NCBI GenBank assembly: GCA_013362555.1
Contig: JABFVX010000029.1
Span: forward strand, 1 to 24,150
Direction: 5' to 3'
Length of the DNA: 24,150 nucleotides
DNA from: Mycobacteriaceae bacterium
GTDB lineage: Bacteria > Actinomycetota > Actinomycetes > Mycobacteriales > Mycobacteriaceae
The notes under the pieces were generated by a model that was given only the letters and a program-made list of their open reading frames with translations, had not been told where the DNA came from and did not search any database. Positions 1 through 8,161 of the stretch are shown piece after piece. How positions within the stretch are numbered: the stretch's first letter is position 1; each line of letters opens with the position of its first letter. A program made the translations under genes and the position numbers.

Positions 1-18
1 GTGTAAGGACGGGGCTTA

Positions 19-35
19 TAGGATCGGTGACCATG
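19..35 (+). promoter_or_regulatory. Probable leaderless promoter -10 of holA
   Basis: A TAGGAT hexamer at 19-24 precedes the ATG at 33 by 8 nt and there is no ribosome binding site between them. A transcription start on or next to the ATG would give a leaderless mRNA, which is common in Mycobacteriales. The -35 box would lie outside or at the edge of the window and cannot be judged. Confidence 0.4.
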
Positions 36-992
36 ACGGACTTGCCGCGGTCGCTGCAGTTGGTGTTGGGCGAGGAGGAGCTGCTGGTCGAGCGGGCGGT
101 GGGGCGGATCGTCGGGCAGGTCCGGGCGGCGGCGGGGGCGCAGACGCCGGTCGACCGGATGCGGGCGGGCAGCGCGACGCCCGCGGAACTGGCCGAGTTG
201 CTGAGTCCGTCGCTGTTCGCGGAGGACCGGGTGGTGGTGTTCGAGGCCGCTGCCGAGGCGGGCAAAGACGCGGTCGCGTTGATCGAAGAGGTCGCCGCCG
301 CGCCTCCGGACGGAGTGGTGCTGGTGGTGCTGCACAGCGGCGGCGGCCGCGCCAAGGCAATGGCAGCAGTGTTGCAGAAGCTGGGCGCCGAGGTCAGCGA
401 CTGCGCCAAGATCGCCAAGCCTGCCGAGCGAATCGAATTCGTGCGCAATGAATTTCGTGCCGCAGGCGTACGCGTTTCGGCAGAGGTGGTCGAGGTGGTC
501 CTGGAGGCTGTCGGCTCCGATCTGCGGGAGCTGGCGGCTGCCTGCTCACAGCTGGTTGCCGACACCGCCGGGCGCGTCGACGTGCCCGCGGTGCGCCGGT
601 ACTACTCCGGCCGGGCCGAGGTGTCCGGTTTCGACGTGGCCGAGAAGGCCGTCACCGGCGACCGCGACGCCGCGGTGGAGGCGCTGCGCTGGGCGATGGC
701 GCGCGGCGTGCCGCATGTGCTGCTGGCCGACGCGCTCGCCGACGCGGTGCACACCATCGCCCGAGTCGGCTCGGCGGGCCGCGGCGACCCGTTCCGGCTG
801 GCTCCTCAGCTGGGCATGCCGCCGTGGAAGGTGAAGAAGGCCCAGGCGCAGGCCCGCGGCTGGACCCCGGACGCCATCGGCGTCGCGCTCGGCGTCGTCG
901 CTCGGCTCAACGCCGACGTCAAGGGCGCCGCCGCCGACGCGGACTATGCCCTGGAACGCGCCGTGCACCAGGTTCTGGCCCTGCGCGGCTGA
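33..992 (+). CDS. holA: DNA polymerase III subunit delta
   Basis: This is the clamp-loader delta subunit, which opens the beta sliding clamp during DNA replication in the cytoplasm. The 319-residue protein has the family layout: an N-terminal region beginning LQLVLGEEELLVERAV, a middle part with SDLRELAAACSQL, and a helical C-terminal collar domain (DADYALERAVHQ). As expected for delta, there is no Walker A motif. Start choice: ATG at 33 lies 8 nt after a TAGGAT hexamer (19-24) and has no Shine-Dalgarno sequence, suggesting leaderless translation; an in-frame GTG at 27 would add two residues. It converges on rpsT, as I recall holA and rpsT do in M. tuberculosis. A short palindrome lies between the two stop codons. 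The identification rests on whole-protein similarity and on neighbourhood. Confidence 0.93.
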   Translation: MTDLPRSLQLVLGEEELLVERAVGRIVGQVRAAAGAQTPVDRMRAGSATPAELAELLSPSLFAEDRVVVFEAAAEAGKDAVALIEEVAAAPPDGVVLVVLHSGGGRAKAMAAVLQKLGAEVSDCAKIAKPAERIEFVRNEFRAAGVRVSAEVVEVVLEAVGSDLRELAAACSQLVADTAGRVDVPAVRRYYSGRAEVSGFDVAEKAVTGDRDAAVEALRWAMARGVPHVLLADALADAVHTIARVGSAGRGDPFRLAPQLGMPPWKVKKAQAQARGWTPDAIGVALGVVARLNADVKGAAADADYALERAVHQVLALRG

Positions 993-1010
993 GCGCCGCC
1001 GACATGCCAA

Positions 1011-1040
1011 AACGACCCGTGACGCACGTCACGGGTCGTT
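1011..1040. repeat. Intergenic palindrome, copy 1 (short form)
   Basis: This is a perfect 14-bp inverted repeat, AACGACCCGTGACG and its complement, with only CA between the arms. It shares the outer arm of the window-wide palindrome family but lacks the loop-proximal TGCGYT part and has degenerate ends (right flank CAGGAC instead of CTGGAC). It sits between the converging holA and rpsT stop codons, so it could act as a bidirectional terminator. There is no U-tract on either side. Confidence 0.85.
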
Positions 1041-1060
1041 CAGGACAGCGTTCTGGTGGG

Positions 1061-1324
1061 TCAGCCCAGCTTGTTGAAGGCCAGGGCCAAGGCGGACTTC
1101 TTGTTCGCGGCCTGGTTGGGGTGAATCACGCCCTTGCTGGCGGCCTTGTCCAGCTTCTTGCCCGCGGCGAGCAGTGCGGCCTGGGCCTTGTCCTTGTCGC
1201 CCGCGGCGGCGGCCTCGCGGAACGAACGGACCGCGGTGCGCAGCGACGACTTGACCGCCTGGTTGCGCTGGCGGCGGACCTCGTTGGTCTGGATCCGCTT
1301 CATCTGTGACTTGATATTGGCCAT
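1061..1324 (-). CDS. rpsT: 30S ribosomal protein bS20
   Basis: This 87-residue protein is small-subunit ribosomal protein bS20, a primary 16S rRNA binding protein. It starts MANIKSQMKRIQTNE, is rich in Lys, Arg and Ala, and contains the family-typical VHPNQAANKKSALA-like C-terminus (here VIHPNQAANKKSALA). The start at 1324 is chosen because AGAGGGAA lies about 6 nt upstream on the minus strand and because bS20 begins MANIK; an in-frame upstream ATG would add 19 non-homologous residues. It is transcribed alone, divergently from aqpZ, and converges with holA. Confidence 0.97.
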   Translation of the reverse strand: MANIKSQMKRIQTNEVRRQRNQAVKSSLRTAVRSFREAAAAGDKDKAQAALLAAGKKLDKAASKGVIHPNQAANKKSALALAFNKLG

Positions 1325-1562
1325 GCGTGATTCCCTCTTATTCGTCTCGGGTTGATCCTCGCAGGCAAGGGGGCTCCGCAAGGTTATGGCGCGCGTCCAG
1401 CGCGCCGACAGACGACAATACCAGCAGGCCCTTGCCGAGCAGAAACGCGGTCGGCGCCGGGTGTGATTGCACTGATGTCGGCAATGCCGAACGGTATGGT
1501 CGCGCGAGTTCTCCCTGAAGTTCCGTATCCAGCGTTACGTCGAACGAGTGAAGGGATAGTCG

Positions 1563-2381
1563 ATGTCCACAGAGGACGCCAGCGAAATCCTGGTGTGGAA
1601 GAAGTACGCCGCCGAACTGATCGGCACCTTCATCCTGGTGATCGGCGGGGTCGGCACGGCGGTCATCGCGGGCCACCAGGTGGGCGAGCTCGGTGTCGCG
1701 CTGGCCTTCGGCCTGTCGCTGCTGGTGCTGTGCTACGCCATCGGCCCGATCTCGGGCTGCCACGTCAACCCGGCGGTCACCTTCGGCCAGCTGGTGGCGG
1801 GCCGAATCTCGCTGCCCACCGCCGTGGGGTACTGGATCTCGCAGTTCGTCGGCGGCGGCCTGGGCGGCCTGGTGCTGTACGGGCTGGCCAGCAGCCTGCC
1901 CACCTACCGGCGTGCGGTGGAGGGCCTCGGCGCCAACGGCTGGGGCAAGCACAGCCCCTCGGCCGCGGTGAACCTGGAGACCGGCAACCTGGTCCACGGC
2001 TACGGCCTGTCGGCCACCGTCGTGGTGGAAGTGCTGTTGACGGCGCTGCTGGTGTTCGTGGTGCTGGCGGCCACCGACCGGCTCGGCCACCCGGCCGCCG
2101 CCGGAGTCGCGATCGGCCTGACGTTGACGCTGATCCACCTCATCGCGATTCCGATCGACAACACCTCGGTCAACCCGGCGCGCAGCTTCGCGGTCGCGCC
2201 GTTCCAGAACGGGGCGATGGCCCAGCTGTGGGCGTTCATCGTGTTCCCGTTGATCGGCGGCGGGCTCGGCGCGGTCGTCTACGCGCTGTTCTACGGTCAC
2301 CGGCGCGGCGTCACCGCCGAGCGCGTGGTCATCCACGAGCCCGTCGTGGCCGAGCGAATCGTGATCACCGAAACTCAGTAG
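1563..2381 (+). CDS. aqpZ: Aquaporin Z-type water channel
   Basis: This 272-residue integral membrane protein is a major intrinsic protein (MIP) channel. Both half-helix NPA motifs are present: HVNPAV at 68-72 and SVNPARS at 203-208. The selectivity-filter positions match the water-specific AqpZ pattern: His192 in LIHLIAIP, Thr201 and Arg207, with Tyr58 where E. coli AqpZ has Phe43. This argues for water rather than glycerol transport. About six membrane segments are visible. The cytoplasmic C-terminus has an imperfect internal repeat (AERVVIHE and AERIVITE). ATG 1563 has AAGGGA at 1551-1556, spacing 6. It stands alone between rpsT (divergent) and the PemK/MazF-fold gene (convergent), with palindrome copy 2 right after its stop codon. 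Confidence 0.93.
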   Translation: MSTEDASEILVWKKYAAELIGTFILVIGGVGTAVIAGHQVGELGVALAFGLSLLVLCYAIGPISGCHVNPAVTFGQLVAGRISLPTAVGYWISQFVGGGLGGLVLYGLASSLPTYRRAVEGLGANGWGKHSPSAAVNLETGNLVHGYGLSATVVVEVLLTALLVFVVLAATDRLGHPAAAGVAIGLTLTLIHLIAIPIDNTSVNPARSFAVAPFQNGAMAQLWAFIVFPLIGGGLGAVVYALFYGHRRGVTAERVVIHEPVVAERIVITETQ

Positions 2382-2386
2382 AGCCC

Positions 2387-2441
2387 AGTCCAGAATGACC
2401 CGTGACGTGCGTTCAACGCACGTCACGGGTCATTCTGGACT
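2387..2441. repeat. Intergenic palindrome, copy 2 (perfect, 55 bp)
   Basis: A perfect 27+1+27 bp inverted repeat centred on C2414, with outer arm AGTCCAGAATGACCCGTGAC and loop TTCAA. It starts 5 nt after the aqpZ stop and ends 5 nt before the stop of the opposing gene at 2447, so it fills the convergent junction. It is probably a bidirectional hairpin terminator without a U-tract. It belongs to the family described at 1011, 3065, 6107, 8590, 11096, 15756 and 18352. Confidence 0.95.
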
Positions 2442-2446
2442 TGGGG

Positions 2447-3037
2447 TTAACCCCAGCCGTACACCTGACAGAGGCGGTGGGCGACGCGATCGTAGCCGCT
2501 GCGGTCGAGGACGGCCGCTTCGCGGCGGATGCTCGCCTCGGGAACGTCGAGCACGAGGTCCATCCGTACCCAGTGGGCGCGCTCGGAGTCGTCCCAGGCC
2601 ACCGGGCCGACCTCCACCCAGTCCTGGCCGCGGCCCAGCGGCGGCTCCGGCGAGAGCAGCAGGGCGGGCAGGGTGTCGCCGTCCCGGCCGATCACGAGCA
2701 CCGGCAGGTCGCGGCCCTGGCCGGGGTCGTCCGGGGAGACCACCCAGGCCCACACCACCTCGCCGGGCTGTGCTGGGCCGGAGATGTTCGGGGCGTAGCG
2801 AACCCGGCGGGTCCGCTCGGCGGTAGCCGAAGCGGCGGAGGCGACCGACTGGCCGATGGTCACCGCGGGCAGCGCGGGCCGGGCAGCGGCGAGCACCGCG
2901 GCGACGGGGCGCGGCACCAGGCGAGAATCCTGCAACTGCTCGATGATTCGCCCGCCGCGGTCGAGCATCAGCCTGGCCGCCAGTCCCGCTGCCGGCCAAC
3001 TGATCTGCCTGCCGAACGGGGTCCACGTGCGCGCCAT
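2447..3037 (-). CDS. PemK/MazF-fold protein without visible antitoxin
   Basis: This 196-residue protein has a C-terminal PemK/MazF-like barrel: PGEVVWAWV near 90-98, then DLPVLVIGRDGDTLPALLLS near 109-128, the usual GDVWW...RPVLVLS pattern. The N-terminal part of about 85 residues (MARTWTPFGRQISW onwards) is helical and not part of the MazF core. Long actinobacterial proteins of this kind are often annotated as type II toxins. No antitoxin gene is adjacent, so ribonuclease or toxin activity is not shown. From memory, M. tuberculosis has a similar-sized protein (Rv2405) at the corresponding place near lepA. ATG 3037 follows a TATCGT hexamer (3051-3046, minus strand) by 8 nt without a Shine-Dalgarno sequence, which suggests leaderless translation. 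Confidence 0.72.
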   Translation of the reverse strand: MARTWTPFGRQISWPAAGLAARLMLDRGGRIIEQLQDSRLVPRPVAAVLAAARPALPAVTIGQSVASAASATAERTRRVRYAPNISGPAQPGEVVWAWVVSPDDPGQGRDLPVLVIGRDGDTLPALLLSPEPPLGRGQDWVEVGPVAWDDSERAHWVRMDLVLDVPEASIRREAAVLDRSGYDRVAHRLCQVYGWG

Positions 3038-3045
3038 GGTTACCC

Positions 3046-3051
3046 ACGATA
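3046..3051 (-). promoter_or_regulatory. Probable leaderless -10 box of the PemK/MazF-fold gene
   Basis: The minus strand reads TATCGT, then 8 nt, then ATG 3037. A -35 box 17 nt upstream would fall inside palindrome copy 3 (TCGTTC, a poor match to consensus). Confidence 0.4.
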
Positions 3052-3064
3052 GCGGCGAGAACTA

Positions 3065-3113
3065 TCCAGAACGACCCGTGGCGTGCGCCCAGTGCACGCC
3101 ATGGGTCATTCTG
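3065..3113. repeat. Intergenic palindrome, copy 3 (imperfect)
   Basis: Arms TCCAGAACGACCCGTGGCGT and the imperfect complement ending CATGGGTCATTCTGA. It lies just downstream of the last gene of the minus-strand roadblock operon (stop at 3129) and upstream of the PemK/MazF-fold gene, in tandem orientation. It could end the roadblock operon transcript. At least two arm positions differ from perfect symmetry (aacg/catt and ccgt/catgg), so this copy has drifted. Confidence 0.85.
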
Positions 3114-3128
3114 AAGGTGGAAAACGCC

Positions 3129-3500
3129 CTAGACCTCCAGGGTTTCCTCGATGTTCTTGAGCCGGTGGCGGGCCAAGGCGAGGTTGGCGTGGTCGCGGTC
3201 GAGAGCGAGATAGAGGAACAGGCCTTTCGCCTTGTGCCCGGTGACCGGGCGGATGATGTGGTACTGCGCCGACAGGGTGATCAGGACGTCCTCGATGTCG
3301 TCCTTGAGGCCGAGTTGGTCGATTGTCCGCATCTTCGCGCGCACCACCTCGGTGTTGCCCGCGGCGGCGACGCCGAGGTCGAGCGCCTTGGAGCCGCCGG
3401 ACGTGCCGAGGGCCATGCCGCTCGTGTAGTCCACGACCGCCGCTCCGATCGCGCCGTCGACCAGCATCATGTCCTTGAGCGCGATGTCCATGTTCGACAT
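3129..3500 (-). CDS. Roadblock/LC7-like small protein (operon gene 5)
   Basis: A 123-residue protein resembling roadblock/LC7 or MglB-like proteins, small alpha/beta dimers that act as scaffolds or GTPase regulators. It has an N-terminal helix, the strand-turn element AAVVDYTSGMALG (21-32), the central strand DVLITLSAQYHIIRPV (71-86), and a final strand-helix LFLYLALDRDHANLALARHR (94-113). The last part is clearly paralogous to DDRANMALARFRLRDI in the gene at 3964, so these two arose by duplication. ATG 3500 has AAGGAAAGGA at 3516-3507, 6 nt away; an ATG two codons upstream (3506) sits too close to it. It is the last gene of the operon and is followed by palindrome copy 3. Partner and function are unknown. 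Confidence 0.7.
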   Translation of the reverse strand: MSNMDIALKDMMLVDGAIGAAVVDYTSGMALGTSGGSKALDLGVAAAGNTEVVRAKMRTIDQLGLKDDIEDVLITLSAQYHIIRPVTGHKAKGLFLYLALDRDHANLALARHRLKNIEETLEV

Positions 3501-3523
3501 GTTCATTCCTTTCCTTCGGTGTT

Positions 3524-3967
3524 TCATGGGGTTGGGTAGGCCTGCGCGTGCTCGGGCCAGGCCGGAAGCGATGCCAGCAGGTCGGCGATCGCCGCGGCCG
3601 CAGGCCGCGATTCCCAGTGCAGCCTGCCGACATTCACGTCGGGTGCGGCCAGCACGGTGAGCGAACCGCCGCCCGCCCGGTACAGCGCGACACACCCGCC
3701 CGCGCCGTGCACGACGACGTCGTTGAACTCGCCGCCGTGTGCGGTGCCCGCCACCTGGACCGACAGCGACACCAGCGTCGCGGCGAGTGCGGCCATGGTC
3801 GCGGGCTCGAGGTGCGGCGGCAGGTTGTGCGCTACGAGCAGGCCGTCGCCGGTGGCCACCAGCGAGCCGGTCAGCGGAACCGACTCGCGCAGTGTCCGCA
3901 ACGTCGGCAGCAGAACGGCGTCCGGGTCCCACCGCGGCGTGGCCGAATCGGCGTCGTTTGGTGTCAT
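3524..3967 (-). CDS. Roadblock/LC7 domain protein (operon gene 4)
   Basis: A 147-residue protein and the most canonical roadblock/LC7 member of this operon: GSLVATGDGLLVAHNLP (34-50), a helix EPATMAALAATLVSLSVQVA, then DVVVHGAGGCVALYRAGG and GSLTVLAAPDVNVGRLHWE. That is the beta-beta-alpha-beta-beta-beta-alpha order of MglB and CvnB. ATG 3967 overlaps the stop of the upstream gene as ATGA, which points to translational coupling. A roadblock dimer usually binds or regulates a Ras-like GTPase, yet none is encoded in this operon; the nearest is CvnD at 21113. Confidence 0.75.
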   Translation of the reverse strand: MTPNDADSATPRWDPDAVLLPTLRTLRESVPLTGSLVATGDGLLVAHNLPPHLEPATMAALAATLVSLSVQVAGTAHGGEFNDVVVHGAGGCVALYRAGGGSLTVLAAPDVNVGRLHWESRPAAAAIADLLASLPAWPEHAQAYPTP

Positions 3968-4470
3968 GCCATCTGCTCCAATGCTTTCCGCATCCGGACG
4001 AGGATGGAGAGGTCAATCGGAATCGGCGGGACCGCGGCCCCTGGGTCCTTCTTGCGGCGCCGCCGCGGCAGCGCCCCGCCGGGCCGGACGTCGGGCGGCT
4101 CCACCCTCGCGGGTTCCACCAGGTCGGTCAGTTCGGCGACGATGTCGCGCAGCCGGAACCGGGCCAACGCCATGTTGGCCCTGTCGTCGAACTTCGCGTG
4201 CAGCAACAGCGGGCCTGCGGGCGGGCCGTCGACCGTGCTCACCAGGTGGAAGCCGCGGGCGTCCCGGATGATGATCTCGACGTCCCGGCCGCCCGCGACC
4301 AGGGCCGGGCAGCCCAGCAGCGCGCGAATGGCGTCGGTGGTCGTGCGGCCGTCGGCCTCCCCGCGCCCCGCGTGGGCGATCGCCGTGCTGTTCGTGCTGT
4401 CGGCCAACAGGGCGCCGTGGGCGCCCGGGATTTCCATGATGCGCTGCAGACAGCTGTCGATGCCGGTCAC
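3964..4470 (-). CDS. Roadblock-like protein with polybasic C-terminal tail (operon gene 3)
   Basis: A 168-residue protein. Residues 1-118 align by eye with the gene at 3129 (CLQRIMEIPGAHGALLADST to ALKDMMLVDGAIGAAVVDYT, and DDRANMALARFRLRDI to RDHANLALARHRLKNI), so it is a roadblock-like paralogue. It adds a tail of about 50 residues: proline-rich linker, PRRRRKKD at 135-142, then a predicted amphipathic helix IDLSILVRMRKALEQM at the end. The basic patch followed by a helix could bind membrane, nucleic acid or an acidic partner; this is inference. The start is GTG 4470, 6 nt after the upstream stop codon (4477), and no good Shine-Dalgarno sequence is visible. Confidence 0.62.
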   Translation of the reverse strand: MTGIDSCLQRIMEIPGAHGALLADSTNSTAIAHAGRGEADGRTTTDAIRALLGCPALVAGGRDVEIIIRDARGFHLVSTVDGPPAGPLLLHAKFDDRANMALARFRLRDIVAELTDLVEPARVEPPDVRPGGALPRRRRKKDPGAAVPPIPIDLSILVRMRKALEQMA

Positions 4471-4476
4471 GCCCGG

Positions 4477-4911
4477 TCAAAGCCTGCCCGTGTCTTTGAG
4501 CACCCGTCGGGTCTGGGCGAACAGCATGCCGACGTTCACCGACTTGCGGCAGACGACCACCACGACGACGTCGTCGCGGCTTTCGGTGCGGATGAACAGG
4601 TGGGTGAGGTTCTGGCTGTTGACCAGGATCTCCTGGAAAAAATGTCCAACGCCGGTGACGCCGCGGCGCTCGTTCCAGATCTCCTCGATGGTCACCACGT
4701 TGCGGCCCTGGAACAGATCGAGGGTGGCGGCGGCCAGCAGGTCGAGGACTTCGGGCGGATGGTCGTCGACCGTCTGCACGGCCAGCAGCATTCCGGTCGA
4801 CATGTCGATCGCACCGGAGGCCACACAGTCCGGGACGTCGTCGCGCAGCACCTTGACCAGGTGAGCGACGCGATCGGTCATGCTGGAGGACTCGCTGTTC
4901 ACTGAGTTCAT
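4477..4911 (-). CDS. Roadblock/LC7-like protein (operon gene 2)
   Basis: A 144-residue protein of roadblock-like pattern: VPDCVASGAIDMSTGMLLAV, a helix PPEVLDLLAAATLDLF, strands LTHLFIRTESRDDVVVVVVC, and a final helix NVGMLFAQTRRVLKDT. The DMSTGMLL element matches DYTSGMAL in the gene at 3129. ATG 4911 overlaps the previous stop as ATGA. GGAG lies only 2 nt before it, so coupling rather than an independent Shine-Dalgarno sequence probably drives initiation; an internal ATG at codon 11 (MTDRVAHL) is an alternative start. It is a cytoplasmic protein of unknown role, second in the operon. Confidence 0.66.
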   Translation of the reverse strand: MNSVNSESSSMTDRVAHLVKVLRDDVPDCVASGAIDMSTGMLLAVQTVDDHPPEVLDLLAAATLDLFQGRNVVTIEEIWNERRGVTGVGHFFQEILVNSQNLTHLFIRTESRDDVVVVVVCRKSVNVGMLFAQTRRVLKDTGRL

Positions 4912-5762
4912 GACTCCTTCACTTTCTTGGGGGTTCGTTCGGCTCGCTCCTGGGCGGCCTTGTCAGGCAGTGGTTTTCGAGGCAGAGCGGCGCGCAGGTC
5001 GGCGGGTGGGGCGGCAGGCGCCGGGCGGGGCGGCAGCATGTCGTTGATCCCGCTGTCGCCGCGACTGCGACGCGGCAGCGCCGCGGGCGTGGACCCGGCG
5101 CGGCGGGCCTGCCGCACGGCGAGCAGCCCGTCCGCGAGCAGCACGCAGACGCACACGGTGACCGCGAACAGCCCGCGACGCAACTGAAACGCGATGTCGC
5201 GGCAGGTGCGACTGCCGTTGGTCCAGCGCAGGACCTGGAGTGCGTCCGGGTGGGCGTCGGCGGCAGAGCCGATGGCGCCCGATGACGTCAGGCACAGGAC
5301 GTCGCGATGCGGGGACAACCGCGCCGGGGCCACCGCTCGCAGACGCCGCTCGGTCTCGGCGAACAGGGCGATCGGGTCGATCGCGACCGCCGGGCGCCCC
5401 GCCGGATCGCGTCCGCCGCAGCAGGATTCGGGCGACCATCGGTACCCGTCGATGCGGCCCGCCGCGATGGCGAACGCACCGTCCAGCGCGGCCATCCGGG
5501 CCAGGAGGCGAATGGCGTGGTCGCCGAGTGGGATCGGACTGGGCCGAGTGAGCAGGTCGATGACGGTCGGCGTGCCCGCGGAGCGGACGTCGACCACATC
5601 GCCGCCACACAGCCGGAACTCCCCGCCGGGGTCTCCGTCCACTTGCAGGACTCCGGTGCGTCCGGTGATCGCGGCATCTCCCAACACGGCCACTACCTGT
5701 GCCGTGGAGACACAGGCGAGGTCCGGCAGTGGACGAGGTTCGGCGAAAGGGTGGGGAATCAT
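4908..5762 (-). CDS. DUF4388/PATAN-like protein (operon gene 1)
   Basis: A 284-residue protein. Residues 18-70 (STAQVVAVLG, TGRTGVLQVDG, GGEFRLCGGDVVDVRSAG) fit the DUF4388/PATAN pattern, a domain found with response regulators and with MglA/MglB-type systems. Residues 150-217 end in TCRDIAFQLRRGLFAVTVCV and LLADGLLAV, like the winged-helix segment that often follows DUF4388. The last 65 residues are proline- and basic-rich (PPRPAPAAPPAD, TPKKVKES). The paired Cys114-Cys115 and the Cys204/Cys206 pair are unusual. Start is uncertain: ATG 5762 is used here, while an in-frame TTG at 5804 would add 14 residues. The stop overlaps the next gene as ATGA. It leads the five-gene operon. Confidence 0.58.
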   Translation of the reverse strand: MIPHPFAEPRPLPDLACVSTAQVVAVLGDAAITGRTGVLQVDGDPGGEFRLCGGDVVDVRSAGTPTVIDLLTRPSPIPLGDHAIRLLARMAALDGAFAIAAGRIDGYRWSPESCCGGRDPAGRPAVAIDPIALFAETERRLRAVAPARLSPHRDVLCLTSSGAIGSAADAHPDALQVLRWTNGSRTCRDIAFQLRRGLFAVTVCVCVLLADGLLAVRQARRAGSTPAALPRRSRGDSGINDMLPPRPAPAAPPADLRAALPRKPLPDKAAQERAERTPKKVKES

Positions 5763-5854
5763 CTCGTTGTGCAACGCGCAGCCCAAATAGCGATTCGTCA
5801 GCAACCATGCGGCGCGCTGTCGACGGATCGGAGGAGTGTTGGACGGGGTAATGA

Positions 5855-5860
5855 ATTCTA
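5855..5860 (-). promoter_or_regulatory. Possible -10 box of the roadblock operon
   Basis: The minus strand reads TAGAAT, close to the TATAAT consensus, about 93 nt upstream of ATG 5762. No convincing -35 box is seen at 17-18 nt spacing, so this is tentative. Confidence 0.3.
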
Positions 5861-5956
5861 CTGGTGTAGTGCCTTTTTAGTGATCATCGGGCGGGCTGCC
5901 CGCGTCATCGGCGAGTTTAGGCGCGCCGTCCCTAAATGGCCGCGGAGTTGCCCAAG

Positions 5957-5973
5957 ACCGGATGTAATCCGGT
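5957..5973. promoter_or_regulatory. 17-bp operator-like dyad A
   Basis: ACCGGAT-GTA-ATCCGGT is a perfect 7-bp inverted repeat with a 3-nt spacer. It shares the outer ACCG/CGGT half-sites and the 7-3-7 geometry with the dyad at 6080-6096, 123 bp away. It could bind a dimeric regulator such as a TetR-family protein. No regulator gene lies nearby. Confidence 0.4.
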
Positions 5974-6079
5974 GGCGGCGCGGACTTTGCTAATGACAGG
6001 CAACTCGATGCCGAGGTCGGCCGTTCCCCGCAATGGCCTCCGGCGCCGGCGCGCCGGCAACCTCCGCGCAACGGCGGAT

Positions 6080-6096
6080 ACCGTAACTATTACGGT
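6080..6096. promoter_or_regulatory. 17-bp operator-like dyad B
   Basis: ACCGTAA-CTA-TTACGGT is a perfect 7-3-7 dyad with the same ends as dyad A. It is AT-rich in a GC-rich context and may overlap a promoter for rightward (lepA) transcription. Confidence 0.42.
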
Positions 6097-6106
6097 TTTG
6101 TACCCA

Positions 6107-6157
6107 TCCAGAACGGCCCATGACGTGCGCCTAACGCACGCCACGGGTCATTCTGGA
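6107..6157. repeat. Intergenic palindrome, copy 4 (imperfect, in divergent region)
   Basis: Arms TCCAGAACGGCCCATGACGT and CACGCCACGGGTCATTCTGG. Three or more mismatches have accumulated compared with the perfect copies. It lies about 85 nt upstream of the lepA start in a region between divergent genes, so it cannot serve as the 3' terminator of either neighbour. It may be part of the lepA mRNA leader if lepA is transcribed from near dyad B. Confidence 0.85.
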
Positions 6158-6241
6158 CCACAAACGGGGAGCGTGTCGTGAGTCCGGGAGCGGCCATGGG
6201 ATCATGGAGCGCGCCGTACACCCCTCGTGACCAGGAGTCCA

Positions 6242-8104
<1,863 letters not shown>

Positions 8105-8148
8105 CCCGGGTGTCGCGAATGTTCAATCCGGCGCGGCGGGCGCGGCGG

Positions 8149-8154
8149 TAGTTT
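8149..8154 (+). promoter_or_regulatory. Probable leaderless -10 box of the DUF3224 gene
   Basis: TAGTTT lies 7 nt before ATG 8162, and no Shine-Dalgarno sequence is present between them. Confidence 0.4.
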
Positions 8155-8161
8155 TCCTGGC

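Larger units (their letters stand above)
5763..6241. other. Large divergent intergenic region with several dyads
   Basis: This 479-bp stretch separates the roadblock operon (leftward) from lepA (rightward). No tRNA, riboswitch or convincing gene was seen; the small ORFs in it (for example 5936-6181) run through palindrome copy 4 and have no family resemblance. It holds a TTTAGG-N9-CCTAAA dyad (5916-5936), a GCGGGC-T-GCCCGC hairpin (5891-5903), a perfect 14-bp GC palindrome (6045-6058), two 17-bp dyads of identical architecture (5957-5973 and 6080-6096), and palindrome copy 4 (6107-6157). Confidence 0.6.

Noticed and set aside
1338..2426. Long minus-strand ORF (362 codons) opposite aqpZ
   Set aside because: It is a GC-rich shadow of aqpZ and begins inside palindrome copy 2 (MTCVERTSRV). 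It has no family resemblance and aqpZ is certain.
2395..2440. Apparent conserved peptide starts such as MTCVERTSRVIL recurring at several places
   Set aside because: They are translations of the repeated palindromes, which supply an ATG. They are not genes.
2447..3037. Toxin-antitoxin module
   Set aside because: The MazF-like fold is visible but no antitoxin-sized partner lies within coupling distance on either side, so a TA module is not supported.
5805..6106. Possible tRNA or small gene in the large divergent region
   Set aside because: No cloverleaf or TTCGA-type T-loop was found, and the short ORFs there have no supported start or family pattern.
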